This document shows, piece after piece, positions 37,143 to 45,292 of a stretch of DNA of 64,000 bases (the stretch's first letter is position 1; each line of letters starts with the position of its first letter). Source of the DNA: JANOSH01 sp031415695 (lineage in GTDB: Bacteria > Actinomycetota > Acidimicrobiia > Acidimicrobiales > Ilumatobacteraceae); assembly GCA_031415695.1 (NCBI GenBank), contig JANOSH010000001.1, positions 62,001 to 126,000 on the forward strand, in the 5' to 3' direction. The notes below the pieces were generated by a model. It was not told the origin of the DNA, made no database searches, and was given only the letters and a program-made list of their open reading frames with translations. Position numbers and translations under genes: made by a program.

Positions 37143-37200
37143 CACGCCACAGATCACAACCACTTACGGTGGCAACTATCGGTCACTCAACGTGGGGACT

Positions 37201-37764
37201 TTAGAGAAAGTTCTGAAAATATCTGCTTGGGGTGGGCCCCCGTTGACCTTGATACTTCGATCCGTTCACACCAGATCCGTACGGGTTCTCGGCTGGGGTG
37301 GTCATGGTGAGGAAGCTGATCTGACCAATCTTCATGCCGGGGTACAACGTGATGGGAAGGTTGGCGACATTCGCCAGTTCCAAGGTGACATGGCCATCGA
37401 ACCCGGCATCGATGAACCCCGCCGTCGAGTGAATGAGCAGACCAAGGCGGCCCAGGCTGCTCTTGCCTTCGATGCGGGCGACTAGATCGTTGGGAACGCC
37501 GACTCGTTCGAGGGTGGAGCCGAGCACGAACTCGCCCGGGTGCAACATGAAGACTCCGTCGGCGGCTACCTCGACCAGTTCGGTGAGATCGCGCATATCA
37601 CGCTTGACGTCGATAACACCGGCGGTGTGGTTTCGAAAGACCCGGAACAAATGATCGAGCTTGATGTCGACCGACGACGGTTGCACACATGCTGGGTCAT
37701 ACGGCTCAAGCACAATCCGACCGGCGGCAACCTGTTCGCGAATTGTTCGATCAGACAGAATCAT
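37201..37764 (-). CDS. dcd: dCTP deaminase (possibly dUMP-forming)
   Basis: 187 residues. MILSDRTIREQVAAGRI, VQPSSVDIKLDHLFRVF, LGSTLERVGVPNDLVARIEGKSSLGRLGL and HSTAGFIDAGFDGHVTLEL are typical of Dcd, with the catalytic Glu in the GFIDAGFDG region. It deaminates dCTP for thymidylate synthesis. Many actinobacterial and archaeal members also cleave dUTP to dUMP; this cannot be decided by eye. It is convergent with the PEP-mobile-domain gene and divergent from the tRNA. Confidence 0.95.
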   Translation of the reverse strand: MILSDRTIREQVAAGRIVLEPYDPACVQPSSVDIKLDHLFRVFRNHTAGVIDVKRDMRDLTELVEVAADGVFMLHPGEFVLGSTLERVGVPNDLVARIEGKSSLGRLGLLIHSTAGFIDAGFDGHVTLELANVANLPITLYPGMKIGQISFLTMTTPAENPYGSGVNGSKYQGQRGPTPSRYFQNFL

Positions 37765-37832
37765 CGTCCGGAACCTTACCGGCTGGTTCTCGCCGACGTC
37801 GCCGAGCCGCGCTAGCCTGACGGAGTGATTCT

Positions 37833-37906
37833 GCGGGTGTAGTTCAGAGGCAGAACATCAGCTTCCCAAGCTGAGAACGCGGGTTCGATTCCCGTCACCC
37901 GCTCCA
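37833..37906 (+). tRNA. tRNA-Gly (CCC anticodon)
   Basis: The acceptor stem GCGGGTG pairs with CACCCGC. The D arm is GTTC/GAAC, the anticodon stem TCAGC/GCTGA has loop TTCCCAA (anticodon CCC), and the T arm is CGGG-TTCGATT-CCCG. Discriminator T is followed by encoded CCA (37904-37906). It is a complete gene whose 3' part serves as the attachment site for an island (41-nt copy at 42099-42139). Confidence 0.95.
37866..37906 (+). other. attachment site: tRNA-Gly 3' end (left copy)
   Basis: This 41-nt segment from the anticodon loop to CCA recurs at 42099-42139 with one mismatch. Similarity continues weakly for about 18 nt beyond (CACGTTTAGCCTGGTCAGA against CACGTTGGCCTGTTCAGA). Site-specific integration by a tyrosine recombinase at a tRNA 3' end leaves exactly this pattern. 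Confidence 0.85.
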
Positions 37907-38072
37907 GCACGTTTAGCCTGGTCAGACGCCGCAACAGTACCGCCCAGAGCAGGGACGGCCTGCCTACAAGGCTTCGGGGCCTGCGGCCTCTGTGCCCACC
38001 TCATCGGGCCACGGACGGCGCGATTGACAGCTACAGTCCCTTCCGGCAGCGCGCTATCGGAGGTCTAATCGT

Positions 38073-40376
38073 ATGCGACGAGTTTTGTCCGTTTTGGCAC
38101 TGTTTAGTTCGTTGGTTGCGGTAGTTCCAAGGCCAGCGGGGGCTGCGATCGTTGCTGGCTTCAGCGACACCGTGGTTACCGCGGCAACGCTGCCAACCGC
38201 GATTACGGCGTTGCACGACGGGCGCAAGCTTGTGGCCGAACGTCAGGGCGCGGTGCGCATGTTGCGGGCCGACGGCACCTTGTCCGGGGCCTTGACCACT
38301 GTGCCCAACGTATGCACTGAGAGCGAGCGTGGCCTGCTCGGAATAGCGGCCGACGCGGCATTCGGGTCGAATGGTTATTTCTTCGTGTTCGCGACGGTGA
38401 ACGACGGGGGCTGTGTCAACCGTGTGATCCGGTACACCCTCACCGGGTCCGCGGTCTCGTCTCCGACGGTGCTGTTGGCCCGCATCCCGTCGCCGGCTGG
38501 CAACCACAACGGTGGCGACGTCAAGGTCGGCAACGACGGCCTGCTGTACATCAGCGTCGGTGACGGCGGCTGCTACGTACGGGACGCCAGCATGTGCTCC
38601 CGCTCCAATCCGGCTGCGCGCGACCTCAGCACGCTGTCGGGGAAGATTCTTCGCATCACCAATACCGGCGCCATCCCGGGCGGGAATCCCTACGTCGGCA
38701 CCGGTACGGCACCCTGTGGGGCAACAGGGCTGATCACCCCTGGTAGCACCTGCCAGGAGATCTACGCGTGGGGTCTGCGAAACCCATTCCGGATCGCGCT
38801 CGACATGAACTCGCCGGGCAGCCGCTTCTTCCTAAACGATGTCGGCCAGAACACGTGGGAGGAAATCGACGAGTTGGTGCCCGGCGCCGACTTCGGTTGG
38901 AACGTGCGGGAAGGAAGTTGCGCCAACGGTTCGACCACCGACTGCGGCGCCCCGCCGGCCGGCATGACGAACCCGCTGTTCACGTACCGCACCGGGGAGG
39001 CCGGCTGCTCATCGATCGTGGGCGGGGCATTCGTGCCGTCGACGTGGCCAAACTTCTCGGGCGGCGCCTATCTGTACGCCGACTACGGCTGCGGCAAGGT
39101 CTTCCAGATTTCGCCGAGTGGCAGTGGATGGGCTCAGTCGAACTTCCTCGACGCCGCCAACATCGTGCACCTCGAGATGATCCCGGAGAATGGCGACTGG
39201 GCGTTGTACTACCTGAGCTACGCGAACGGCGGCGAGATTCACCGGGTCGTACCCGAGCGCGTCGCCTCGCCGGTTTCGCCCGGGCGTCTCATCCCTCGCG
39301 CCCCGACGCGAGTACTCGATACTCGCATCGGGCTCGGACGCACAACGGGCGACTCGACTATTTCGCTGACCCTGCCCAGCGACGTCGTACCAACCGAGGC
39401 AGTCGCCGTTGCCTTGAATGTCACCGTGACCGACCCGTTGTCGACCGGCTTCGTCACGGTGTTCCCGGGCGGCACCAACCGCCCGGGAACGTCGAACCTG
39501 AACACAACAGTGGTCGGTGAAACGGTTGCCAACGCCGTCGTGACAACGATAGGGCCGGGCCGAACGCTGTCGATCTACGCGCAGCCCGCCACCCATATTG
39601 TCGTCGACGTCACCGGATACTTCCTGCCGACCGAGGGCAGCGCCGACGGCCGCTTCGTGCCCGTCGACCCTAACCGGCTGCTCGATACCCGTTCCGGGGC
39701 GAAGCCCGGCGCAGGCGCCCAACTCGACCTGCAGATCACCGGCCAGGGTGGCGTGCCGTCGACGGGGGCGGAAGCCGTGGCGCTTATCGTGACGACGACC
39801 GAAGCCGACGCCGCGGGTTTTGTGACAGTGTGGCCGACCGGTCTGACCCGGCCGGTCGCGTCGACCGTGAACCCCAACTATGCCGGCGACATCCGATCCA
39901 ATCTCGCGATCGTGCCGCTGGGCACCGGCGGGAAGGTGAGTCTGTACACGCAGACAAGCTCGCATCTGGTCGTCGACGTTGCCGGGTATTTCACCGACAG
40001 CACAGCGAGCGTGTCGCAGAGCGGGTTGTACCAGGCGATCAACCCGGCGCGGGTGCTCGACAGCCGTGAGCCGGTAACCGGTCCTCGGTGGAGGCTCGGC
40101 GAAGATCGAGAGGTATCGGCCGCCTCGGTGCTCCAACGGCCCGGCGTCGCGGTGCTCTACAACCTGACGGCGACGAACACGTCGACCGGCGGATTCCTTA
40201 CGGCCCATGCGTCGAACCTCGGGGTGCCCCTGGCGAGCAATGTCAACTTCGACGGGCCTGACCGGAATCGGGCGGCGCTGGCTATCACCACGCTGGCTGG
40301 CTCACCGGTGTTCAAGGTGTTCGCGAACGTGCCGACGGATGTCATCGTCGACGTGTCGGGATTCTTTCTGGCCTGA
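38073..40376 (+). CDS. secreted PQQ-type sugar dehydrogenase-like beta-propeller with RVLDTR repeat domains
   Basis: 767 residues. The signal peptide (VLSVLALFSSLVAVVPRPAGA) is followed by a six-bladed glucose/sorbosone dehydrogenase-like propeller: GLLGIAADAAFGSNGYFFVF, GNHNGGDVKVGNDGLLYISV, EIYAWGLRNPFRIALD and FFLNDVGQNTWEEIDELVPG. The C-terminal ~330 residues contain three repeats starting RVLDTR, LLDTR or VLDSR and ending VVDVTGYFLP, VVDVAGYF or IVDVSGFFLA. These repeats are common in acidimicrobial exported proteins and presumably bind glycans or the cell surface. It lies inside the tRNA-bounded island. Confidence 0.85.
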   Translation: MRRVLSVLALFSSLVAVVPRPAGAAIVAGFSDTVVTAATLPTAITALHDGRKLVAERQGAVRMLRADGTLSGALTTVPNVCTESERGLLGIAADAAFGSNGYFFVFATVNDGGCVNRVIRYTLTGSAVSSPTVLLARIPSPAGNHNGGDVKVGNDGLLYISVGDGGCYVRDASMCSRSNPAARDLSTLSGKILRITNTGAIPGGNPYVGTGTAPCGATGLITPGSTCQEIYAWGLRNPFRIALDMNSPGSRFFLNDVGQNTWEEIDELVPGADFGWNVREGSCANGSTTDCGAPPAGMTNPLFTYRTGEAGCSSIVGGAFVPSTWPNFSGGAYLYADYGCGKVFQISPSGSGWAQSNFLDAANIVHLEMIPENGDWALYYLSYANGGEIHRVVPERVASPVSPGRLIPRAPTRVLDTRIGLGRTTGDSTISLTLPSDVVPTEAVAVALNVTVTDPLSTGFVTVFPGGTNRPGTSNLNTTVVGETVANAVVTTIGPGRTLSIYAQPATHIVVDVTGYFLPTEGSADGRFVPVDPNRLLDTRSGAKPGAGAQLDLQITGQGGVPSTGAEAVALIVTTTEADAAGFVTVWPTGLTRPVASTVNPNYAGDIRSNLAIVPLGTGGKVSLYTQTSSHLVVDVAGYFTDSTASVSQSGLYQAINPARVLDSREPVTGPRWRLGEDREVSAASVLQRPGVAVLYNLTATNTSTGGFLTAHASNLGVPLASNVNFDGPDRNRAALAITTLAGSPVFKVFANVPTDVIVDVSGFFLA

Positions 40377-40480
40377 TGCGTCTGCAGGGCTCGGGGCGGT
40401 TGTGCCGACGGCGTTCCGTCGGGCGCTGGTCGGCTTGTTACAGCGGGTTTCGCCAGCTTCGATGAACCCGAATCGGTCGA

Positions 40481-40501
40481 GCCTACAACGTGCCTACAAC
40501 A
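40481..40501. repeat. integrase-arm-like repeat, left copy
   Basis: GCCTACAACGTGCCTACAAC plus A contains two GCCTACAAC units 11 bp apart. A 19/21 match lies at 41958-41978, on the other side of the AbiE-like cassette. Paired short direct repeats at helical spacing near an att core resemble arm-type integrase sites; this is inference. Confidence 0.5.
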
Positions 40502-40513
40502 CGACCCTGGGAT

Positions 40514-40570
40514 CTAAACAGCAAAACGTGGCGTCGCATTGCTCCATACTCAGGAAGATTTGCTGTTTAG
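40514..40570. promoter_or_regulatory. 12-bp perfect inverted repeat before the AbiEi-like gene
   Basis: CTAAACAGCAAA (40514-40525) and TTTGCTGTTTAG (40559-40570) are exact reverse complements 33 nt apart, ending about 20 nt before the likely ATG. This placement fits an operator bound by a dimeric autorepressor such as an AbiEi-type antitoxin. A large stem-loop is the alternative. Confidence 0.6.
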
Positions 40571-40591
40571 CGTCGAGTGCTGAGTAAGTGC

Positions 40592-41056
40592 ATGGCAACT
40601 GCGACCCTGAATGTGCCATGGCTGCCAGCGGCTAGGCGCGTTGTCGACGGCCTTACGATCGTACGCGGGGGTGACGGGAGGTCGGTCATCGAGGTTACCG
40701 ATGCGGTACAGCTTGCCGAACTCCTGGCGGAGCGGTCCACGTGGCCGAACGGGCCGACAGTCCACGGGTACATGTGGGGTCGAACGGTTTGGGAGATTGC
40801 AGCGCTGGTCGGTGAGCAGGCCGCACGAAACAAGATCGTTGTCGCCGTCACCGGTCGAACCGCTCTGGCCTATCTCGGGGTCATGACGACATCGTCGCCC
40901 CCTGACGTGCGTGTATGGGTCGACGCAGGCGACCGCGAACTTGCCGAGGTAGCGCCACTCTTGGGATTGGAGCCGGCACCGGTCGAGGTGCGATCTTCAC
41001 ACCGAGCCTCGCCGCACCGAATTCGCTGCTCAACTCTGGAGGGTGATGCGAAGTGA
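40592..41056 (+). CDS. AbiEi-like antitoxin/regulator (probable)
   Basis: About 154 residues from ATG 40592; GTG 40577 is in frame. The N-terminal half has no clear motif (VVDGLTIVRGGDGRSVIEV). The second half (KIVVAVTGRTALAYLGVMT, PPDVRVWVDAGDRELAEVA) resembles the C-terminal domain of type IV antitoxins. The assignment rests mainly on context: its TGA overlaps, by 4 nt, the GTG of a broken nucleotidyltransferase toxin gene, and an inverted repeat lies just upstream. Confidence 0.5.
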   Translation: MATATLNVPWLPAARRVVDGLTIVRGGDGRSVIEVTDAVQLAELLAERSTWPNGPTVHGYMWGRTVWEIAALVGEQAARNKIVVAVTGRTALAYLGVMTTSSPPDVRVWVDAGDRELAEVAPLLGLEPAPVEVRSSHRASPHRIRCSTLEGDAK

Positions 41057-41781
41057 AGGCACATGTCGGTACCGCCGATCTTGACTTCCACCTGTCACTC
41101 CACCTTCTCGACGGCGAGACCGCCGACTACTACTAGGCCATCATCGACGGCCTGCGCCGCCTCGGGCTACAAGCCGACACCGTCGATGGCCGCCCAGTGA
41201 AATGGCGATGGCTCGGCATACACCGTGGCGTTCATCTTCAAGTCGAGTTCCTGTGTCCTGTTCGTACACGCGGCGGGCGTCCTGAAGCACCGGCAGTCAA
41301 CACCCCGGCAGAGGCCAACATCGGGCCAAGCGGCCAGATCACCGCACTCGCTGTCGGATTCGGCCGCCTCGTACCAGCCGACACCGTCATCGTCGAACGA
41401 AGCGTCGAGACCAGCCGTGGAGTCCTACGCTACGAATTCCCGGTTGCAGGGCTGACCTCCTGGCTATGCCTGAAAGCTGACGCCATCATGCGACGAGACA
41501 AACCCAAGGACGCCTACGACGTCGTCTGGGTCATCACCGCGCTCGGCCCCGAAGCTGCAGCCGCACTCGTCGCCGCCAGCCCACTACTGGCAAGCGAATA
41601 TGCCGACGACGTACGAACACAACTTCGACGACTCCACGAATAGTTCGAGACCGACGCTCCGTCGGACCGCGCGCCTACGCCGACTTCCTCCAGCAAACCG
41701 TCCCGACAACTGCGCAACGATTCGCAATAGGTGCCCTCGCCCGATTCTGGAACGCGCTCGAAACCACGATCGAGCCCAAAT
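41053..41781 (+). pseudogene. AbiEii-like nucleotidyltransferase toxin, nonsense and frameshift mutated
   Basis: Starts with the GTG overlapping the upstream stop. VGTADLDFHLSLHLLDG is the nucleotidyltransferase core (GT...DxD). A TAG at 41134-41136 interrupts it after DYY. The same frame then continues (AIIDGLRRLGLQADTVDG, RGVHLQVEFLCPVR, SWLCLKADAIMRRDKPKDAYD) to a TAG at 41641. A plausible continuation (GPRAYADFLQQTVPTTAQRF, then ALARFWNALET) lies in another frame and ends at 41781. At least two inactivating lesions are present, so the toxin is dead. Confidence 0.65.
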
Positions 41782-41891
41782 AGCTGCTAAGGGTTCCGAC
41801 CGCCGCCCAAGCAGCGATCGCTTCGACCGCTGGCCGCAAGGGACACGAGAAGCCCAAGAGCGACGATCTGACCAAACGCTCACTCGCGGCG

Positions 41892-41914
41892 CGAACGATG
41901 ACCTTCATCGTTCG
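41892..41914. terminator. perfect 10-bp hairpin
   Basis: CGAACGATGA-CCT-TCATCGTTCG forms a perfect stem with a 3-nt loop, about 110 nt after the end of the broken toxin gene. No T-run follows. It could be a terminator or a recombination-related structure. The rest of 41782-42098 holds no recognisable gene. Confidence 0.45.
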
Positions 41915-41957
41915 TAGATCCGTCGGTCACTGCGGCAACGACCCCAAATTCCGTCGT

Positions 41958-41978
41958 GCCTACAGCGTGCCTAGAACA
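41958..41978. repeat. integrase-arm-like repeat, right copy
   Basis: GCCTACAGCGTGCCTAGAAC plus A matches the segment at 40481-40501 at 19 of 21 positions and keeps the 11-bp internal spacing. It lies about 120 nt before the right tRNA-end copy, a usual distance for arm-type sites next to an att core. Confidence 0.5.
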
Positions 41979-42098
41979 ACGGGCAACCAAAGTCACGAAC
42001 GGGTAACCACGGGCACTATCTGATGCTGTATCCGCGCCGTCCGAGCCGGTAAACCATGCTCTGAGGAGGGGGAACGTGATTGTCTCCTGAACAGTTTA

Positions 42099-42139
42099 CC
42101 AAGCTGAGAACGCGGGTTCGATTCTCGTCACCCGCTCCA
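42099..42139 (+). other. attachment site: duplicated tRNA-Gly 3' end (right copy)
   Basis: 41 nt identical to the tRNA-Gly 3' end except one C-to-T change in the T stem. The 5' half of a tRNA is absent, so this is not a second gene. It marks the far junction of an integrated element whose near junction is the intact tRNA 4.2 kb to the left. Confidence 0.85.
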
Positions 42140-42238
42140 CACGTTGGCCTGTTCAGAGACTGTTTCTGCTCGACGTCGCCGGGCGGTTCGGGCGCACCGT
42201 GCCACATCGTGCCATATCTCCCCGGTCTAATCGGGCGT

Positions 42239-42520
42239 ATGTCACGCAACAGTTGTGGCAACGTGCGCAAGCTTCCGTCGGTGAAGTTTCAGGCGCGGTA
42301 CTGCATCGACTACGTATGGCACTCGGCGCCCGCGACGTTCCGCACGAAGAAGGAAACCTACTCGTTCCTCGCCGGAGCGCGCACCGATCTCGATCGCGGG
42401 GTCTGGCTCGACCCGGGGCGGGCAAGGTGTCGGTGGCCGTTCGCGGACCCGCAATGCGCCTCGCTGACGAGTATGGGCTCAGCGAACGCGGCTACCCGAT
42501 CCCTGTGGGTGCTCGACTAA
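42239..42520 (+). pseudogene. tyrosine integrase remnant (N-terminal arm-binding domain)
   Basis: The peptide NVRKLPSVKFQARYCIDYVW, then ATFRTKKETYSFLAGARTDL and DRGVWLDP, follows the pattern of the N-terminal SAM-like arm-binding segment of actinobacterial phage integrases. Homology is lost after WLDP, probably through a frameshift, and no catalytic domain follows. It lies 100 nt from the right att copy, where an integrase gene is expected. Two short repeats (CGTGCCACAT, CGTGCCATAT) sit just upstream and may be arm-type sites. Confidence 0.6.
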
Positions 42521-42640
42521 CCAGCCGTGGCTGCTGCCACGCGCTACGAGCCCTACCAGCAGCGTCTTGTCGGTGGGTCGCCTCAGGCCTGACCTTGAAC
42601 CTTGTGGCCCTTCTTACTTTTTTCAGTTATTATCTTTGGA

Positions 42641-44116
42641 ATGAGTATACATAAGCCGGCTGAGCTCTTCGGTCGCGACGACGAATGGGCATCGCTCACG
42701 TCATTTGTCCAGCGGCCGGGCCTTGGGGTCGCAGTGGCGATGGTCTACGGACGCCGTCGGCAGGGCAAGACCATGCTCCTCGAAGGCCTCTGCGAAGGTG
42801 GGCGAGGCTTTCTCTGGCAGGCGCGTGAGCAGAGCGCTGCGCAAAACCTCCGGTCGCTTGAGCAGGCGATCGGCGAGTTCACCGGCGTCACGCCACGGTT
42901 GGACTCGTGGGACGCAGCAGTCGAGGCCGTCTGCGGACTTCGACGGCCGCAGGACAGCAACCAGGAGCCTCTCCCGGTTGTGTTGGATGAGGTTGGGTAT
43001 CTAATCGATGCTGACCCCGGGTTTGCGTCGCGGCTTCAGGCTGCGTTGGCGCCGTTGAGGAATCGGCGCCGCAAGTCGGCGGTACGGTTGATCCTGTGCG
43101 GGTCGGCCTTCGGGCAGATGCGACGGCTGGTCGACGCCGGTGCACCATTGCGTGGTCGTTCGCAGCTTGACCTCGCGCTGCGCCCATTCCGGTTCAGCGA
43201 GGCCGCCGAATTCTGGAACCTCGACAACAATCCCGACCTCGCGTTCCGACTGCACGCGTTGATCGGTGGAACACCGGCGTACCGCGAATTCGCGGGTGGC
43301 GAGACGCCGATAAAGGGAGACCTGGATCGTTGGGTCATTAGGCACCTGCTCTCGGCGTCGTCGCCGCTCATGAACGAGGGTCGGACTGTTGTCGCTGAAG
43401 ACCCGGCGCTACACGACCGTGCGCTGTACTGGGCTGTGCTCGGAGCGGTGGCCGACGGTGCTGCGACCCGCGGCGAAATCACCGCAGCGCTCGATCGTGC
43501 CCCGACAGCACTTCACCATGCGCTCACCGCGCTCGTCAACGCTGATTGGCTGCGTGTCGATCAAGACCCGATCCGTGAACGGTCTTCTCGCTACTCCGTT
43601 AGCGAACCGATCGTCCGGTTCCACCGACTCGTCATCGAGCCAGCTGGTGCTCGACTCACGCAGCGCCGAACAGCGGCCGATGTATGGGCCGAGGCCATGA
43701 TGACGGTCCGAGCGCGCATTTTCGCACCGCACCTCGAACACCTTGCCCGTGAGTGGGTGATGCTGGACGCTGAAACGACGACGACGGGCGGGCCGGTGAA
43801 CCGATGCGGCCCAAGTCGTGTCGGCACCGGCACTAAGTCGTTCAAACTCGACCTGTTAGCGACGACCGCTGATCACCGTGGCGTGGGTAAGGTGTCGGTC
43901 GTGGGCGAGGTAAAATCGGGTCAGGAACGCACCGGTATCGACCAACTCGAACGGCTCGACACCGCGGTATCGATGCTCGACGCCACCCGAATCTCCGCAC
44001 CACCCAAACGACTCCTCGTCGCTCGTTCCGGGTTCACCCGAGAACTCGAACAGCACGCACGCACTCGACCCGACGTCGAACTCGTCGACCTTACGAGGCT
44101 GTACCACGGCACCTGA
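42641..44116 (+). CDS. AAA+ ATPase of the archaeal-ATPase/DUF234-like class (copy 1)
   Basis: About 491 residues from ATG 42641. It opens ELFGRDDEWASLTSFV, then Walker A VYGRRRQGKTMLLEGL, Walker B region LPVVLDEVGYLID, sensor region RLILCGSAFGQMRRL, and GGTPAYREF. The C-terminus has a winged-helix stretch and a restriction-nuclease-like end (SFKLDLLA, VVGEVKSG). It ends DLTRLYHGT, almost like the paralogue at 50129-51589. Members of this class are often horizontally acquired and of unknown role. A TATTAT hexamer 7 nt before the ATG suggests a leaderless promoter. Confidence 0.8.
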   Translation: MSIHKPAELFGRDDEWASLTSFVQRPGLGVAVAMVYGRRRQGKTMLLEGLCEGGRGFLWQAREQSAAQNLRSLEQAIGEFTGVTPRLDSWDAAVEAVCGLRRPQDSNQEPLPVVLDEVGYLIDADPGFASRLQAALAPLRNRRRKSAVRLILCGSAFGQMRRLVDAGAPLRGRSQLDLALRPFRFSEAAEFWNLDNNPDLAFRLHALIGGTPAYREFAGGETPIKGDLDRWVIRHLLSASSPLMNEGRTVVAEDPALHDRALYWAVLGAVADGAATRGEITAALDRAPTALHHALTALVNADWLRVDQDPIRERSSRYSVSEPIVRFHRLVIEPAGARLTQRRTAADVWAEAMMTVRARIFAPHLEHLAREWVMLDAETTTTGGPVNRCGPSRVGTGTKSFKLDLLATTADHRGVGKVSVVGEVKSGQERTGIDQLERLDTAVSMLDATRISAPPKRLLVARSGFTRELEQHARTRPDVELVDLTRLYHGT

Positions 44117-44170
44117 CCTCGTGAAGCCCGGCGCAGGCATTCGCCTTCTTCTCACCTACGCTTAGCGCGC

Positions 44171-44558
44171 GTGTATGACCCGGTGAAGGACGGCGTCGCA
44201 AAGTCATTCGAGTCAGTGGTCTACACCGAGGTTGCACCACCAGCGCACTTAGGTCAACTCGTGCACTGCTTCTGGGAGATGCGAACCAAGACCGACCTGG
44301 CCGAGGACTTCACGCTCCATGCCATGCCAGACGCCTGCGTCAACGTGCTGTTCAACCAGCAAGACACCCGGCGGCCTGCCATTGGTCGAGACGAGCCGGG
44401 CGGCGGCCAGCTTCGATTTCGACGGCAAGCTGCGGGTACAGCACTCGTTCCGCCAGGACTATCTGGCGTCTTTTGCGGACCAGTCGCACTTCACCCATTC
44501 GTTCCGGAAGCTGACCGGCTTCACGCCCGGCCGGTTCAACAAGACGTTCGATGTCTGA
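44171..44558 (+). pseudogene. AraC-family regulator, internally deleted
   Basis: The first part (HLGQLVHCFWEMRTKTD, TLHAMPDACVNVLFNQQ) matches the N-terminal domain of an AraC-type regulator. The end, in another frame (ASFADQSHFTHSFRKLTGF, then TPGRFNKTFDV), is the last half of the AraC helix-turn-helix pair. Most of the sensor domain and the first DNA-binding helix are missing. The short length and frame change indicate a deletion remnant. Confidence 0.7.
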
Positions 44559-44641
44559 TATTTACAATCTTTTCTAAACGTTTTGCGCTTCAGTGGTTCT
44601 GGAAGGCACACGGCCTTCACACCCACCGAAAGGAAACGCTC

Positions 44642-45021
44642 ATGAGGAAAGTTGGCTGGTTCGACATCTACGTCGAGGACATGGAACGGGCGCAGACGTT
44701 CTACGAAACGGTGCTCAACACCAAACTGTCACCAATGGACGACCCGAAGGCCCGCATTTGGGCGGTGGGGTCGTTAGTCGAGCTTCACCAGCGCGCCGCC
44801 AGCGCCGTGAGAGATGAAGTCGTCGCCGAAACGCCAAGCCAGGCCCGGGCGGCTCGATGGTCTACTTTTCCTGCGACGATTGCGCTTTGGAAGAAGCCCG
44901 GGTGGTGGCAGCCGGCGGCTTGATCGTCCGGCCAAAGTTCCCGATCGGCGAACACGGCTCAGTCTCGATCGTCACCGACACCGAAGGAAACATGATCGGC
45001 CTCCACTCCGTAACGTTGTAG
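44642..45021 (+). pseudogene. VOC-family (glyoxalase-like) protein, frameshifted
   Basis: Starts well (MRKVGWFDIYVEDMERAQTF, then YETVLNTKLSPMDDPKARIW). The second half (GGSMVYFSCDDCALEEARVV, RPKFPIGEHGSVSIVTDTEG, NMIGLHSVTL) is in a different frame and ends at the TAG at 45019-45021. Both halves clearly belong to one small VOC protein, so a frameshift, probably with a short deletion, lies near 44780-44850. It follows the AraC remnant, suggesting an old regulator/enzyme pair. Confidence 0.72.
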
Positions 45022-45053
45022 TTGACATGAAAGACTTAGTCCGTAAACTTAGT
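45022..45053 (+). promoter_or_regulatory. promoter and repeat operator of the Phd/PIN module
   Basis: TTGACA (45022-45027), 16 nt, then TAAACT (45044-45049) lies exactly 6 nt before the ATG at 45056, implying a leaderless transcript. The direct repeat ACTTAGT (45034-45040, 45047-45053) overlaps the -10 and could be the antitoxin operator. Confidence 0.6.
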
Positions 45054-45055
45054 TC

Positions 45056-45292
45056 ATGCGAACCGTCAACGTCCATGAGGCCAAAACGCACCTCTCCCGC
45101 CTGCTCGATGACGTTCGCGCCGGAGAGGAGATCATCCTGGCCAAAGCTGGTCGACCCTACGCCCGACTCGTGCCGATCGGCTCGCCGCAGCGGCGCGAAC
45201 TCGGGTTCCTTCCCGGCCTCCTCGGCAGCGGCGACGCTACGCTGGAGCCGCTCGATGACGACAAGTTGGCGACGTTCGAGGGCGATCTGTGA
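45056..45292 (+). CDS. Phd/YefM-type antitoxin
   Basis: 78 residues. MRTVNVHEAKTHLSRLLDDV and GEEIILAKAGRPYARLVPI are the Phd/YefM DNA-binding fold, followed by the toxin-binding tail GFLPGLLGSGDATLEPLDDD. It should neutralise the adjacent PIN toxin and repress the operon. Its TGA overlaps the GTG of the toxin by 4 nt. The module looks complete. Confidence 0.9.
   Translation: MRTVNVHEAKTHLSRLLDDVRAGEEIILAKAGRPYARLVPIGSPQRRELGFLPGLLGSGDATLEPLDDDKLATFEGDL

Noticed and set aside
42060..42140. A second tRNA-Gly gene
   Set aside because: Only the 3' half from the anticodon loop onward is present; no acceptor 5' strand or D arm can be folded upstream. It is an att duplication.
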